Source: a virus
IMG/VR virus record: IMGVR_UViG_3300031227_000098
Coordinates: 1-45,291 of that record
DNA length: 45,291 bases
Direction: 5' to 3' (one strand)
In this document: piece by piece, positions 6,776-14,500 of the stretch
Numbering within the stretch: the first letter of the stretch is position 1
Layout of the letters: each line of letters opens with the position of its first letter
Made by a program: the position numbers and the translations under genes
Notes under the pieces: model-generated
Told to the model about the DNA's origin: nothing
Database searches by the model: none
Seen by the model: only the letters and a program-made list of their open reading frames with translations

Positions 6776-8496
6776 ACAATCTTCTCTTCGGTTAAGAACT
6801 CATCGACAAGTTTACACACTGCCGCATAGCTCTTGTGCCCAACGCCCAGTACATGCTCCGCAGCGGGGAACTGTGCCTTAAACTTGGCCTGGAGTTTAGC
6901 AAAAAGCGCGTTAGTTTCTTTAGAATCATCGGTAAACGCCGTGATCTTGTTTGCCGCTTCGTGCATCCGAGCCTGGTATTCCTTTTCAGTAGCGGGCATG
7001 GCTTCTTTCTTAACCACTGGCTTTGCCGCTTTCTTAACTTTTGGGTCAGCTGGTGCAGGACCCGCAGTAATTGTTACTGGTACCGCTGATGTGCCATTAC
7101 GCATTACCACATCATTAAGGGATGGAGGAGTTTGGGTCACCTCAACCATTTTCTCCAGTACATCTGCAATACGTTTTAACTCCACTTCTATACTCATGCC
7201 AGTCTCCTTGTCTTTAGAAGGATTGTCAAAGTCTAGCCCGAGCTTTTTATCCTTCATTATTGTTTTAATATTTTTGTCCTTAAACAGAGTATTGTTTAAT
7301 ACCTGTTCGTCTACAGTCCCTTCAACAAGAAGAAACTGAAACAAGCACGGACTCTTTTGGCCCTCCCTATATAGGCGGCCAATCGCTTGTTTTATTATCC
7401 CGGGAGTATGGGCTATTTCTACAAATACCCCCATGCTTGCTGCGTGTTGAAGGCCGTCAATACCTTCACCGGCAGCCTGAATTTGCCCTATGAAAACTCT
7501 GTGTTGAGGCCCATCTATAAATTTCTCAATTACTTCCTGTCTTTTCTTGGCCGGCGTTGCCCCTCTAAGCACCACCGGGTTATACGCTTTTAGTTCTTCT
7601 TCCAATCCCAATATCACGTCTGTGTGATACGCAAATATTACGATCTTCTTTTCTGATTCTAAAATATTTCTTATGTGTTCCGCGCTGGGTTTGACTTTTC
7701 CAAGACCGATCTTACGGCGGATTGACTCTGTTTCTTTACCAGTAAATAAATGTTTTTCAATTTCTTTACTGAAAGGCATGTAGATCTTTTGGAGAGTTTT
7801 ATCAGGTAAAACGTCCCTGGTTCGCCGCAACATAAATCCTTCCAGTCTACCCGCGAGTTCTTCAAGATTTTCTGCACCATCCGCTTCATAACCCCATTTG
7901 CCATCTTTTCCATCACAGTACCTCTTTGTGTATGCTATGTAGTTTTTAAAACCGCCCAGTCTATCCGGGCATAACTTATGAAGCATTGCGTGAAGCTCTA
8001 CTGGTCGATTAAGAACTGGTGTGGCCGTCAGCATCCACCTATAAGTGGATATATCAGCGTACCCATTCCTAAGCCATACCACTTTAGCTCGTTTGGCCTG
8101 GTGGTTTTTAAGGTAGTGGGCCTCGTCACAAATAAGAACGTCGAATTGTCTTTTAAGTAGCACTTTGGCGTAGTTTTTTCGCCAGCAGAGATCGTAGTTG
8201 ATAATGAATATGCCGATGTTGGGCAGTTGCTTGATATTTTTGCTGTCAAGGATATGTATGTCTTTTTCACCATAGCCCCACTTTAACGCCTCCTTTTTCC
8301 AGTTATATTTTATGCTCGCTGAACATATTACAAGAACACTCCTGGCCCCTACGACTTGGCACCCATGTATTGCTTGGGCAGTTTTACCGGTGCCTACATC
8401 GTCGGCCAGGAGCGCGGATCTCGCACCATATAGAAAGTCCACCCCTTCCTTTTGGAAGTCATATAACTGCGGAAATGTATCTTTAATTATTCTCAT
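6772..8496 (-). CDS. SNF2-family DNA helicase/translocase
   Basis: A 574-aa superfamily 2 ATPase. Motif I is ADDVGTGKTAQA (Lys38), motif II DEAH (124-127), motif III LTATP (156-160), motif V GEGIDGLQ (343-350) and motif VI QAIGRLYREGQ (370-380), in the SNF2 arrangement. After residue 400 come a linker rich in Pro, Ala and Lys and a C-terminal helical domain (about 505-574) found only in this protein type. Short SNF2 proteins of this form recur in phage replication modules beside VapE-type primase-helicases. The role is probably remodelling or unwinding replicating DNA. It overlaps both neighbours by four bases. Confidence 0.92.
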   Translation of the reverse strand: MRIIKDTFPQLYDFQKEGVDFLYGARSALLADDVGTGKTAQAIHGCQVVGARSVLVICSASIKYNWKKEALKWGYGEKDIHILDSKNIKQLPNIGIFIINYDLCWRKNYAKVLLKRQFDVLICDEAHYLKNHQAKRAKVVWLRNGYADISTYRWMLTATPVLNRPVELHAMLHKLCPDRLGGFKNYIAYTKRYCDGKDGKWGYEADGAENLEELAGRLEGFMLRRTRDVLPDKTLQKIYMPFSKEIEKHLFTGKETESIRRKIGLGKVKPSAEHIRNILESEKKIVIFAYHTDVILGLEEELKAYNPVVLRGATPAKKRQEVIEKFIDGPQHRVFIGQIQAAGEGIDGLQHAASMGVFVEIAHTPGIIKQAIGRLYREGQKSPCLFQFLLVEGTVDEQVLNNTLFKDKNIKTIMKDKKLGLDFDNPSKDKETGMSIEVELKRIADVLEKMVEVTQTPPSLNDVVMRNGTSAVPVTITAGPAPADPKVKKAAKPVVKKEAMPATEKEYQARMHEAANKITAFTDDSKETNALFAKLQAKFKAQFPAAEHVLGVGHKSYAAVCKLVDEFLTEEKIV

Positions 8497-8738
8497 ATAT
8501 TAAATGCCCTTTTAATATTTTCAAAAATACTGTAACGTGAGAAATTAAAACCCTGTCGATAGCCACTATGATCGCAGCACTGCCACGGTTCATCTAGACA
8601 TGAAAGTACAGTTTTTAATAGTTCTTTCTTGGCCTTTTTCGTCGCGTCTTTTACGTTATTTTTAACATCTTTTTCATGATGATATAATATTGTGCTTATT
8701 TGATACCCTGGTGGAAATACATATTTTTCAAGTTTCAT
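8493..8738 (-). CDS. Small hypothetical protein (81 aa)
   Basis: The protein begins MKLEKYVFPPGYQISTIL and has a Lys-rich helix (HHEKDVKNNVKDATKKAKKELL) and a Cys/His-containing segment (SCLDEPWQCCDHSGYRQG) that might bind metal. It has four-base overlaps at both ends with the primase-helicase and SNF2 genes, so it is co-translated with the replication proteins. No family is recognised. Confidence 0.65.
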   Translation of the reverse strand: MKLEKYVFPPGYQISTILYHHEKDVKNNVKDATKKAKKELLKTVLSCLDEPWQCCDHSGYRQGFNFSRYSIFENIKRAFNI

Positions 8739-10825
8739 TTTTCCTCCTCATTTTCAACTGCCTCTATTTTTTCCGCCCTTACATATTTAAGACCGTGTAG
8801 ACCTTGCTGTTTAATCCAACCCAGATTTTTGAGGGAAAGAGCGATACGTCTTTGGTGCCCGGTGTGCATTCCCTGAGCATTCCCCCCTATGACGTTTTTA
8901 TATATGTGTTGGGTAGATGTCTCTAAAACATCTCGGTTGGACTCAGCCCATTCAGCTATAATCCACTGCCACGGATCGTCGGCCAGGCGTTTCATGGCCT
9001 CTTCTTCACTCTCTTTGGTTAATTCATGCGGGAGAGTAAGACTTTCGCCCTTCTTATATATAAGGGTAGCTTCGGCCAATAGTTGTTCACGGTCTCTTTT
9101 AAGACTGTCCAAATCAAAGTTGTCACAGAACACCGGCCAAAAACGCCGATTGCCCGTTGTATCTGTCAGGTACCCCACATCGTCAGGGTTAATCGTCCCT
9201 ATAAATATACACTGCCGAGGAAATCGTTGACGGGCGCGCGCATAAGGCAATCGCACATCGTCCTCTCTGCGTGAAAGGAAGTTCTTTAATCTATCCGCGT
9301 CAGTCTTTTTTGTAGTAATCATTTCTGAAAGTTCTATCACCCATTTTGAATGAAGATAAGGAATGCAATCTTTGTCCCGGGGATCCACCGGTGCGTCTCC
9401 GTACCAATCGCCCCCCAGTATTTCGCATGTCGTACTCTTTCCTATACCCTGGACACCCTCGAGAACCAGGACGTAATCAAATTTACAGCCTGGGTTATAT
9501 ATCCGGGCAATCATCGCGCATAAAACCTTTCGACCTATTTGTCTATTTAAAGCTGTGTCCGGGCCGCCGCAATACTTAGTAAGCCACGTGTCAACTCTTG
9601 ATACCTTGTCCCATTTATAAGTCTCCAATACATCTTTAATTGGATGATAGACGTTTCCGGCGGCAACCAGGTCAACAGCTTTCCACATCGTCTGGGTGCT
9701 AAACTCTACAAAATGTGTCTGGGCTAAATGAAGTCGAATACTCTCAATCTCTCGATCGTCCACCGCGTTGTACCGATTTATTCTGTTATTTTCCCAGGGC
9801 ACGTGGCCTTTAATTTCCAGGCGTTCATTAAAGGCGTTATAAGTAAAGACACCCTTAATACCCAATTCATGTTTAAGTAATAGGACTGCATTCTTTAGGG
9901 TTACCTTAATTGCATCACTTTTATGGCGTTCAAGTTTTCCCATCCACTTTTTCGGATCTTCTTTTTCACCTAAATCCGGGAGGACCACTTGCGGGTCCCT
10001 GGTCCCGGCGGGCGCTTCATTATAATTGTAGGCGTTTGCTACTTTACGTTGTAACTCTCTAAGCTCCCACATCGGCTGGCACTTTGGATTGTAGTGCCTG
10101 GCCATAAGATCACAGGTCTTTTGCATGGATAAATTGTAATCACGCCCACGACATGCGACCTTAAATGTGGTCTTGTCCCCATGTTCTCCTTCGACAGCAA
10201 CAGGGGCTAATTTATCAAGATAGTCTATGAATCTTTGTATATTGTCCTGAGTGTCGCTAAATCCTTTATGATGTACCTCACCTAAATCTACTACCGAACG
10301 CTTTATCAGATTAAGAAGGCTGCCCGGAGCATTCACAACAGCAAAGGGCGTTGTTAAGAACGAATACGCGTTATCGCTTACCTGGGACCCAGCGCCTATC
10401 ACATAGGCCCCTTCTGATAAATAGTCCACCCCCGGAAACTCTTTGAGATTTTTCCGGATATTAAATGTTGGTGGTTTTCTTAAGTATATATGCAACCCGC
10501 CCCCGCCGGTACGCACAACAGTTGCTGAGGATTCTATTTCTTGCGCCATTGACACCCGAGTTTTCAACTCACTCCAAACCCTTCTACCCTTCATGTTGCG
10601 CGGATCTAAGTCAATAATAAGATCGTCAGCCTTTAACTTCACACCAAACTGGCTGTAAGGATATTTCATTATGTTCGGAGAGGTATCAATCTTAGCTTCC
10701 TTCCAGCCAAAACCACCGGCTGGGCGCTTATCCTCCATTGTCGCGAAAGTAGCGTATCCCGCGCGAGCATAAGTTTCAACGCACTTAAGCAGCGTTGAAG
10801 GGATCTCCGCTATTTTCTGTGGCAT
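8735..10825 (-). CDS. Bifunctional primase-polymerase / VapE-type helicase
   Basis: The 696-aa protein combines two known modules. The N-terminal half is an AEP prim-pol: LIIDLDPR (Asp72 and Asp74) and GGGGLHIYLR (His112), with further prim-pol sequence VDYLSEGAYVIGAGS. The C-terminal half is a virulence-associated-E-type SF3-like ATPase: Walker A EGVQGIGKST (near 455-465), DWYGDAP, the WVIELSEM Walker B region, and GNRRFWPV near the arginine-finger area. It should prime and unwind DNA for the family A polymerase. AAGGAG lies nine bases upstream of the ATG; the start overlaps the HTH gene by 41 bases. Confidence 0.93.
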   Translation of the reverse strand: MPQKIAEIPSTLLKCVETYARAGYATFATMEDKRPAGGFGWKEAKIDTSPNIMKYPYSQFGVKLKADDLIIDLDPRNMKGRRVWSELKTRVSMAQEIESSATVVRTGGGGLHIYLRKPPTFNIRKNLKEFPGVDYLSEGAYVIGAGSQVSDNAYSFLTTPFAVVNAPGSLLNLIKRSVVDLGEVHHKGFSDTQDNIQRFIDYLDKLAPVAVEGEHGDKTTFKVACRGRDYNLSMQKTCDLMARHYNPKCQPMWELRELQRKVANAYNYNEAPAGTRDPQVVLPDLGEKEDPKKWMGKLERHKSDAIKVTLKNAVLLLKHELGIKGVFTYNAFNERLEIKGHVPWENNRINRYNAVDDREIESIRLHLAQTHFVEFSTQTMWKAVDLVAAGNVYHPIKDVLETYKWDKVSRVDTWLTKYCGGPDTALNRQIGRKVLCAMIARIYNPGCKFDYVLVLEGVQGIGKSTTCEILGGDWYGDAPVDPRDKDCIPYLHSKWVIELSEMITTKKTDADRLKNFLSRREDDVRLPYARARQRFPRQCIFIGTINPDDVGYLTDTTGNRRFWPVFCDNFDLDSLKRDREQLLAEATLIYKKGESLTLPHELTKESEEEAMKRLADDPWQWIIAEWAESNRDVLETSTQHIYKNVIGGNAQGMHTGHQRRIALSLKNLGWIKQQGLHGLKYVRAEKIEAVENEEEK

Positions 10826-10991
10826 TGCGTCTGGCTCCTTTTATGAATTGGTCAATATCTTCTTTTAGGAATCGTTTCCGTGATCCAATTTGATAGTGAG
10901 TCAATATCCCGTCTTTACAGTACCGGTTGACAGTCACTGGATGGACACCCAGAAGCTCGCCCGCTTGTTTGAGATTCAGATAGTCTTTCAT
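10785..10991 (-). CDS. Helix-turn-helix protein, excisionase/MerR-like
   Basis: A 68-aa protein with a single winged HTH of the excisionase (HTH_17) type: YLNLKQAGELLGVHPVTVNRYC, then the wing GILTHYQIGSRKRFLKEDIDQFI. It has a short basic tail. GGGAGGTG precedes the ATG by eight bases. It is the first gene of the replication block and overlaps the primase start, so it could be a regulator or an origin-binding factor. No integrase is seen nearby, so a true excisionase role is unlikely. Confidence 0.85.
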   Translation of the reverse strand: MKDYLNLKQAGELLGVHPVTVNRYCKDGILTHYQIGSRKRFLKEDIDQFIKGARRNATENSGDPFNAA

Positions 10992-11097
10992 TAGTTTTCA
11001 CCTCCCTTCGTTTTTTATGAGACCGTCTCACCGGACAGTCTACTCTAAAATTATGATAACGACACCACCGCAATAACTCTCCTTTTAATTCTCCCAT
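10915..11097 (-). CDS. Possible small protein overlapping the HTH gene
   Basis: A 60-codon frame from an ATG at 11097 with AAGGAG five bases upstream. The first half (MGELKGELLRWCRYHNFRVD) looks like coding sequence, and there is otherwise no gene between 10992 and 11105. The second half overlaps the HTH gene by 77 bases in another frame and is Ser/Arg-rich, as expected for a shadow. It may be a genuine short gene with an overlapping end, or a leader peptide. Confidence 0.35.
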   Translation of the reverse strand: MGELKGELLRWCRYHNFRVDCPVRRSHKKRREVKTNERLSESQTSGRASGCPSSDCQPVL

Positions 11098-11105
11098 ACG
11101 GCTCC

Positions 11106-11300
11106 TTAATTTTCTCTGTATACCCCGGCTACAATTTTTGCTGCAAGATTACGCGCGGCCCGGCGAGCCTTAGCTTTAGTACCATAGGTCTCACTGTGCG
11201 CCAGGATGTTACCGTTGTTATACTCTATACGCCAAAACCATTTTCCGTTTGTATGCTGTAACAATCTTACAATATGATACTGTTTCAATACTTTTCTCAT
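11106..11300 (-). CDS. DUF1508/YegP-like small protein
   Basis: The 64-aa protein has the YegP-type pattern: KWFWRIEYNNGNILAHSETY followed by GTKAKARRAARNLAA, meaning a strand pair around an Asn-Gly turn and then a helix starting after a short loop. Members are small proteins of unknown role. I chose the ATG at 11300, with AAAGGA upstream; a longer frame to 11330 adds residues that overlap the next gene and has no site. Confidence 0.68.
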   Translation of the reverse strand: MRKVLKQYHIVRLLQHTNGKWFWRIEYNNGNILAHSETYGTKAKARRAARNLAAKIVAGVYREN

Positions 11301-11314
11301 AATGATCCTTTCTA

Positions 11315-11620
11315 TTAAAATGGTGAGCATAACTCCATAGACTTAAGAAAATTGTCTAATGGTTTTGCCCACACGTTACCATTAGCTCCTTGATATACCA
11401 CAGTCACAGGATATTTGGGATTTAGATTTTCAGTATTCGCCAAGTGGGTTACTCTATAACTTATCCCGTTACGGTGTCTCCACTCACTCCCTATTTCTGG
11501 CGCCAACAACGCCTTCTCCACATCCTTGCGGTCTACCGATATTTCAGCGTATACTGTCGTATCTACATTTCCTGTAGTTTGTGACACTAACTTACCCGTC
11601 AATCTTATCTCGTTTGTCAT
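11315..11620 (-). CDS. Hypothetical protein with DUF1653-like C-terminus
   Basis: A 101-aa protein. The second half, GSEWRHRNGISYRVTHLAN then YPVTVVYQGANGNVWAKPLDNFL, follows the DUF1653-type pattern (strand with Arg-His, V-V-Y, then W-x-K/R-P-L-x-x-F). The first half, KLVSQTTGNVDTTVYAEISVDRKDVE, is a different short domain. The start at 11620 follows GGGAGG. The function of such domains in phage is unknown. Confidence 0.7.
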   Translation of the reverse strand: MTNEIRLTGKLVSQTTGNVDTTVYAEISVDRKDVEKALLAPEIGSEWRHRNGISYRVTHLANTENLNPKYPVTVVYQGANGNVWAKPLDNFLKSMELCSPF

Positions 11621-11651
11621 ACGTCCTCCCATTGTCGCTTACCTTACATTT

Positions 11652-11750
11652 TTAGTATAAAACCCAAACACTACTGAGAATAAGATGAATCAGCGTTAGG
11701 ATTGCTCCAGATAATATAAGCGTAAAAGCTATTCTTACTATTGTGTACAT
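11652..11750 (-). CDS. 32-aa single-helix membrane mini-protein
   Basis: A short frame with a strong site (AAGGAGG, four bases before ATG) encodes 32 residues starting MYTIVRIAFTLILSGAILTL, almost entirely one hydrophobic helix, with one Arg near the front. There is no other gene between 11633 and 11759. It is probably a membrane peptide of the kind phages use to affect the host membrane; the target is unknown. Confidence 0.6.
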   Translation of the reverse strand: MYTIVRIAFTLILSGAILTLIHLILSSVWVLY

Positions 11751-11759
11751 CGTGCCTCC

Positions 11760-12032
11760 TTACCGCAGATTAGGTTGGTCATTTGGATTCCCCTCATATT
11801 CACACCCCATTAAATTATCATGCAACATCATACAGAAGTTGGCTACGTCAGCACATTCGCCAATAATGGCAACTTTGTCCTTAGTTGCTATGGCTCGTTC
11901 TAATTCTTTTGTTTCTTGCCTTATGCGATTCAATATCCACTTGGGCGACAAACTTCCCCAACCTGTCTTGTGGGAATTTTTGATTAGCTTTTCTTCCATT
12001 ACGATAGCAAATTCCATTACTGGTATGCTCAT
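11760..12032 (-). CDS. MazG-like nucleotide pyrophosphohydrolase
   Basis: The 90-aa protein carries the MazG-type metal site: an RQETKELERA helix and GECADVANFCMML, matching the E-x-x-E ... E-x-x-D pattern of all-alpha NTP pyrophosphatases. It is at the short end for the family but similar to phage dATP/dCTP-hydrolysing forms. It could cleanse nucleotide pools or lower host alarmone levels. GGAGAGGG precedes the ATG by a few bases. It overlaps the coiled-coil gene upstream by four bases. Confidence 0.75.
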   Translation of the reverse strand: MSIPVMEFAIVMEEKLIKNSHKTGWGSLSPKWILNRIRQETKELERAIATKDKVAIIGECADVANFCMMLHDNLMGCEYEGNPNDQPNLR

Positions 12033-12586
12033 ACCCTCTCCTGTGCGTCATAGATTGCTTTGGCAACTTCATCATCTATCGTATATGCAGTAAGATTAAC
12101 CTTTCCTTCGTTCCTCTCAAATATCTTACGCTTAGTGTCAAAGATAATATTGAGTATACTATCAACACTCAACTTCCCTCGCTCGGCTTCGAGGTCTCTA
12201 TTCTTGGCTCGCAAACGAACATTCTCTTGCTCTAATTCAATGATTTGGGAATACCTAACACCCTCAACACTAGAGAAGTATTTAGCCTTAAAGGATTCCA
12301 ACTCCTTAATCTTAGCTTCTGCTTTCCTTAGCTTCTGTTTCAACCCTGCATAGACAGAGGCACATTTGTCAATGGCTTGATTCCAACCACTGTCCACACA
12401 ACCCTTGCAATCAAAGTCGCAAGTATGGTCGTGTCCATTCTTCTCTGGCATCTTCCCCTTCCACTTCATCACATCTTCGGCGAAGGAGAGTAGAGTTTTG
12501 TACGCTTCTTGTAGAGGTGGTGTATGCTGGGTAGGATATAATCTAAGGTCTGGTTCTACGTATTTTATCGCTTCCTCGATTTTCAT
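12029..12586 (-). CDS. Coiled-coil hypothetical protein
   Basis: A 185-aa protein with an N-terminal helical part, a Cys/His patch (HDHTCDFDCKGCVDSGW, about residues 52-68) that could bind zinc, and a long coiled coil (about residues 75-140, e.g. LRKAEAKIKELESFKAKY and ELEQENVRLRAKNRDLEAER). No family is recognised. Four-base overlaps with both neighbours show operon translation. It could be a scaffold for host-directed interactions. Confidence 0.72.
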   Translation of the reverse strand: MKIEEAIKYVEPDLRLYPTQHTPPLQEAYKTLLSFAEDVMKWKGKMPEKNGHDHTCDFDCKGCVDSGWNQAIDKCASVYAGLKQKLRKAEAKIKELESFKAKYFSSVEGVRYSQIIELEQENVRLRAKNRDLEAERGKLSVDSILNIIFDTKRKIFERNEGKVNLTAYTIDDEVAKAIYDAQERV

Positions 12587-12798
12587 ATTTCCCCCAATCC
12601 TAATGACTTGCGGATTTCGGCTTTTGTGAAATTGGATATTTTAATAATGCACTTTTCGCAATTAACTGTTCTTTCAACTAATTCATCTTCCCCTATCCTC
12701 TCCGCAATAGCTTCCTTGATGGCGGTTATGGCTGTTTTAGGTTCTCCCACGTTGTCATATAATATCTCCCTTAACCTCTCATCAAACGTCTGGCTCAT
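12583..12798 (-). CDS. Small hypothetical protein (71 aa)
   Basis: A mostly helical acidic protein starting MSQTFDERLREILYD, with an isolated CEKC pair (residues 47-50) that might bind metal. It is overlapped by four bases at each end by its neighbours. It is unrecognised; its main support is the open frame and its fit in the operon. Confidence 0.66.
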   Translation of the reverse strand: MSQTFDERLREILYDNVGEPKTAITAIKEAIAERIGEDELVERTVNCEKCIIKISNFTKAEIRKSLGLGEI

Positions 12799-13211
12799 TC
12801 GGAGTCTCCATCCTCAAGCGGTAACAACTTGTTTTCGAGTAGGTAAATACGCATCTTGGAAAGAGCGTTACAAAGGATTAAATCACCAAACTCATATTTT
12901 ACCCTCATATCTGAATAACAGTATTCTACACACCAAGTTCCGTTCTTCATTTTCACAATGTACAAAGAAGTATTTCCTATGCGACTCGGCAACGCTTCCA
13001 TTGACTCAGCAACGGTGAAGGCGGAGTAAATACATTCATTACGATGAAATGTTGTTCCGTCTTTTTGAGATACATACCAATTATCCTGTGTTAGTTTTGC
13101 GCTTGAACAATAACAATTACACCAATACCACAAACTCTCTTGTGAACATTTTAATTCCTTCAACCTCTGGCTTAACTCTAAATTACTTACTTGTTTCTCA
13201 AGCGGTAACAT
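12795..13211 (-). CDS. Cys-rich hypothetical phage protein (138 aa)
   Basis: The protein starts MLPLEKQVSNLELSQRLKELK. A Cys/Trp-rich region (CSQESLWYWCNCYCSS) and a mixed alpha-beta body follow, ending with EFGDLILCNALSKMRIYLLENKLL, which resembles the ending of a widespread but uncharacterised small phage protein. A start helix followed by a substrate-like beta region is visible. Function unknown. Confidence 0.7.
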   Translation of the reverse strand: MLPLEKQVSNLELSQRLKELKCSQESLWYWCNCYCSSAKLTQDNWYVSQKDGTTFHRNECIYSAFTVAESMEALPSRIGNTSLYIVKMKNGTWCVEYCYSDMRVKYEFGDLILCNALSKMRIYLLENKLLPLEDGDSE

Positions 13212-13214
13212 TGG

Positions 13215-13370
13215 TTATCTCCCTGTTCCAATCTCAAAAGCCCAATCTTTAACAATCACAACCAAGAGAACCCAAAACAGGGGTGTTCCCCAAGTCTTGA
13301 ACAAAGCTACTGCCATTATGGGAACAGTCAACACAAGCAGTAGGTTAATTTTCATCTCCCATTCTTTCAT
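13215..13370 (-). CDS. Small membrane protein (51 aa)
   Basis: The chosen start at 13370 follows GGAGAGGGGAG. It encodes a short charged N-terminus (MKEWEMK) and two closely spaced hydrophobic stretches (INLLLVLTVPIMAVALF and TPLFWVLLVVIVKDWAF). A longer frame to 13403 lacks a site. It is a membrane protein of unknown role, next to other membrane mini-proteins. Confidence 0.58.
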   Translation of the reverse strand: MKEWEMKINLLLVLTVPIMAVALFKTWGTPLFWVLLVVIVKDWAFEIGTGR

Positions 13371-13403
13371 CTCCCCTCTCCTTTCTTTACAGCGTAAGGT
13401 CAT

Positions 13404-13528
13404 CGGCAGTTGGTCTGCAACTTTCTCTTAGATGGTGTAGAAATACGTCTACACGAATATGGCCGAAGCCCCCAACTTTATAGGCTGGGGCAAAATCAGG
13501 ACTACCACGTCCACGACAACCCTACGCT
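13404..13528 (-). other. Gene-free stretch with several short hairpins
   Basis: No convincing frame is present. Visible inverted repeats are GTGTAGA/TCTACAC (13435-13441 with 13448-13454) and a GCCCC/GGGGC pair around 13470-13495. On the leftward strand there is also a GGC-TTCG-GCC tetraloop hairpin. They would sit in the 5' leader of the 13215-13370 gene or the 3' region of the 13529-13654 gene. Whether they act as RNA processing sites or attenuators cannot be told. Confidence 0.4.
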
Positions 13529-13654
13529 TTACTTTTTCTTACACCCCTGAATAGCGAGATAAATCAGTCCCGTTATCATTGCGGCTATCCCAATTATCAA
13601 AGCTGAACTTGCTGAAATCGACATCACAAGTGCGAACCACCATAACATTTCCAT
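13529..13654 (-). CDS. 41-aa membrane mini-protein
   Basis: An ATG at 13654 with GGAGTTAATT just upstream encodes 41 residues beginning MEMLWWFALVMSISASSALI. It is one long hydrophobic stretch (residues 3-35) and a basic end, CKKK. The Trp pair at the interface and the Lys cluster suggest an inner-membrane helix with the C-terminus in the cytoplasm. Unknown function. Confidence 0.6.
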   Translation of the reverse strand: MEMLWWFALVMSISASSALIIGIAAMITGLIYLAIQGCKKK

Positions 13655-13679
13655 AATTAACTCCTTAATTTTGGGTTAA

Positions 13680-13751
13680 AGCTGGCGAGAGGATTCGAAC
13701 CCCCGACCCGCTGTTTACAAAACAGCCGCTCTACCACTGAGCTACACCAGC
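13680..13751 (-). tRNA. tRNA-Thr (UGU)
   Basis: The full cloverleaf is readable on the leftward strand. The 7-bp acceptor is GCTGGTG/CGCCAGC, the D arm GCTC/GAGC, the anticodon stem GCTGT/ACAGC with loop TTTGTAA (anticodon TGT), a 5-base variable loop, and a T arm with TTCGAAT. The discriminator base is T and CCA is not encoded. It reads ACA codons. Thr codons, many of them ACA, are abundant in the collagen-like repeats of this genome, which may explain carriage. Confidence 0.96.
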
Positions 13752-13763
13752 ATTGTCAAAGAC

Positions 13764-13845
13764 GGCTCGCTCACTCGCGGAAAAGAAATACCAGAGCTGA
13801 GCTACTCAGGTTAGTTAGTACCCACGCCAACAAGTGAGCAGAGCC
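13764..13845 (-). ncRNA. 82-nt stem structure beside the tRNA (unidentified RNA?)
   Basis: GGCTC plus GCTCACT (13764-13775) pairs with AGTGAGC, one bulged A, then GAGCC (13833-13845), giving a 12-bp stem. The enclosed 57 bases hold a second hairpin, CTGAG-CTA-CTCAG. It starts 12 bases from the tRNA and is not coding. A D-arm-like GAGTAGCTCAG is present but no T arm, so it is not a functional tRNA. It could be a structured RNA or a decayed tRNA. Confidence 0.4.
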
Positions 13846-13899
13846 TATCAACTTACATGCAATCTACCCTTAGACTTATAATACTCCAATATATCTTTT

Positions 13900-14388
13900 T
13901 CATTTCACCCCTAACTGTTTAATGCGTAATTTTTTTGCAATCGCGCTGACATCAAGCCCGGATCCCGGGCACGTGTTGCTATGTCGTTCAATAACGGTGG
14001 TCTTAAGTTTTGTAAGGAGTTTTTTGAGTGATGTTATCTGTGCCGGCGTAAAATCGTCTCTGCCGGTTAATGCGACCCCCACTTTTCCGTTCCGGCTGCC
14101 TCTTGCATGCGCGCCTCGCATACTCAGTGGACGGCCTTCTTCTATATTACCGTCCGCGCGTATGACAAAATGGTAACCAATGCCCCACCAATATTGCATC
14201 TTTCCATTTGCGTCCACCCAAGTCCGCTCTTTGTGTTCTTCATGGATTTTTATTGCGGACTTGTCTGAACTGTCGGTGTGATGAATGATTGCATGCGTGG
14301 TATCGACATTAGCATATAAAACAGCGGGGATTGAAAACCCAACTAAAAAATATAATGCAGCGTAACAAAACATAAAAAGGAATCGCAT
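13900..14388 (-). CDS. Endolysin: N-acetylmuramoyl-L-alanine amidase, PGRP/amidase_2 type, with N-terminal export signal
   Basis: A 162-aa peptidoglycan amidase of the T7-lysozyme/PGRP fold: AIIHHTDSS (zinc His36), WGIGYHFVIRADGNIEEGRP, GSRNGKVGVALTG, and the second zinc pair ERHSNTCPG (His136, Cys140; the connecting loop is shorter than usual). Unlike T7 lysozyme it starts with a hydrophobic segment (residues 3-26) after a single Arg, so it is probably exported by Sec or held as a signal-anchor endolysin. The start is set by CCGGAGG. It has its own promoter at 14472-14500 and lies far from the holin/spanin genes. Confidence 0.9.
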   Translation of the reverse strand: MRFLFMFCYAALYFLVGFSIPAVLYANVDTTHAIIHHTDSSDKSAIKIHEEHKERTWVDANGKMQYWWGIGYHFVIRADGNIEEGRPLSMRGAHARGSRNGKVGVALTGRDDFTPAQITSLKKLLTKLKTTVIERHSNTCPGSGLDVSAIAKKLRIKQLGVK

Positions 14389-14471
14389 ATTATACCTCCG
14401 GCCTATTGATTATTAGATTTTGCGAGCTTATTGGGATAGTATTCGATAACTGGTCTAATGTCATAAAAGAG

Positions 14472-14500
14472 ATACTATCGTAAAAAAGTCTGCTTGTCAA
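14472..14500 (-). promoter_or_regulatory. Sigma70-type promoter for the endolysin gene
   Basis: The leftward strand reads TTGACA (14495-14500), a 17-base spacer, then TAGTAT (14472-14477). It overlaps the stop of the 55-aa gene and lies about 85 bases before the endolysin start, in the only sizeable gap nearby. It would allow separate expression of the endolysin and the genes that follow. Confidence 0.65.

Noticed and set aside
10785-10991. Excisionase, hence a temperate phage
   Set aside because: The HTH type is shared by many regulators; no integrase, attachment site or CI-like repressor is seen, and the only recombinase is IS607-type.
13780-13820. Second tRNA suggested by a GAGTAGCTCAG D-arm-like string
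   Set aside because: No anticodon stem or T arm can be drawn; the surrounding 12-bp stem is too long for an acceptor.
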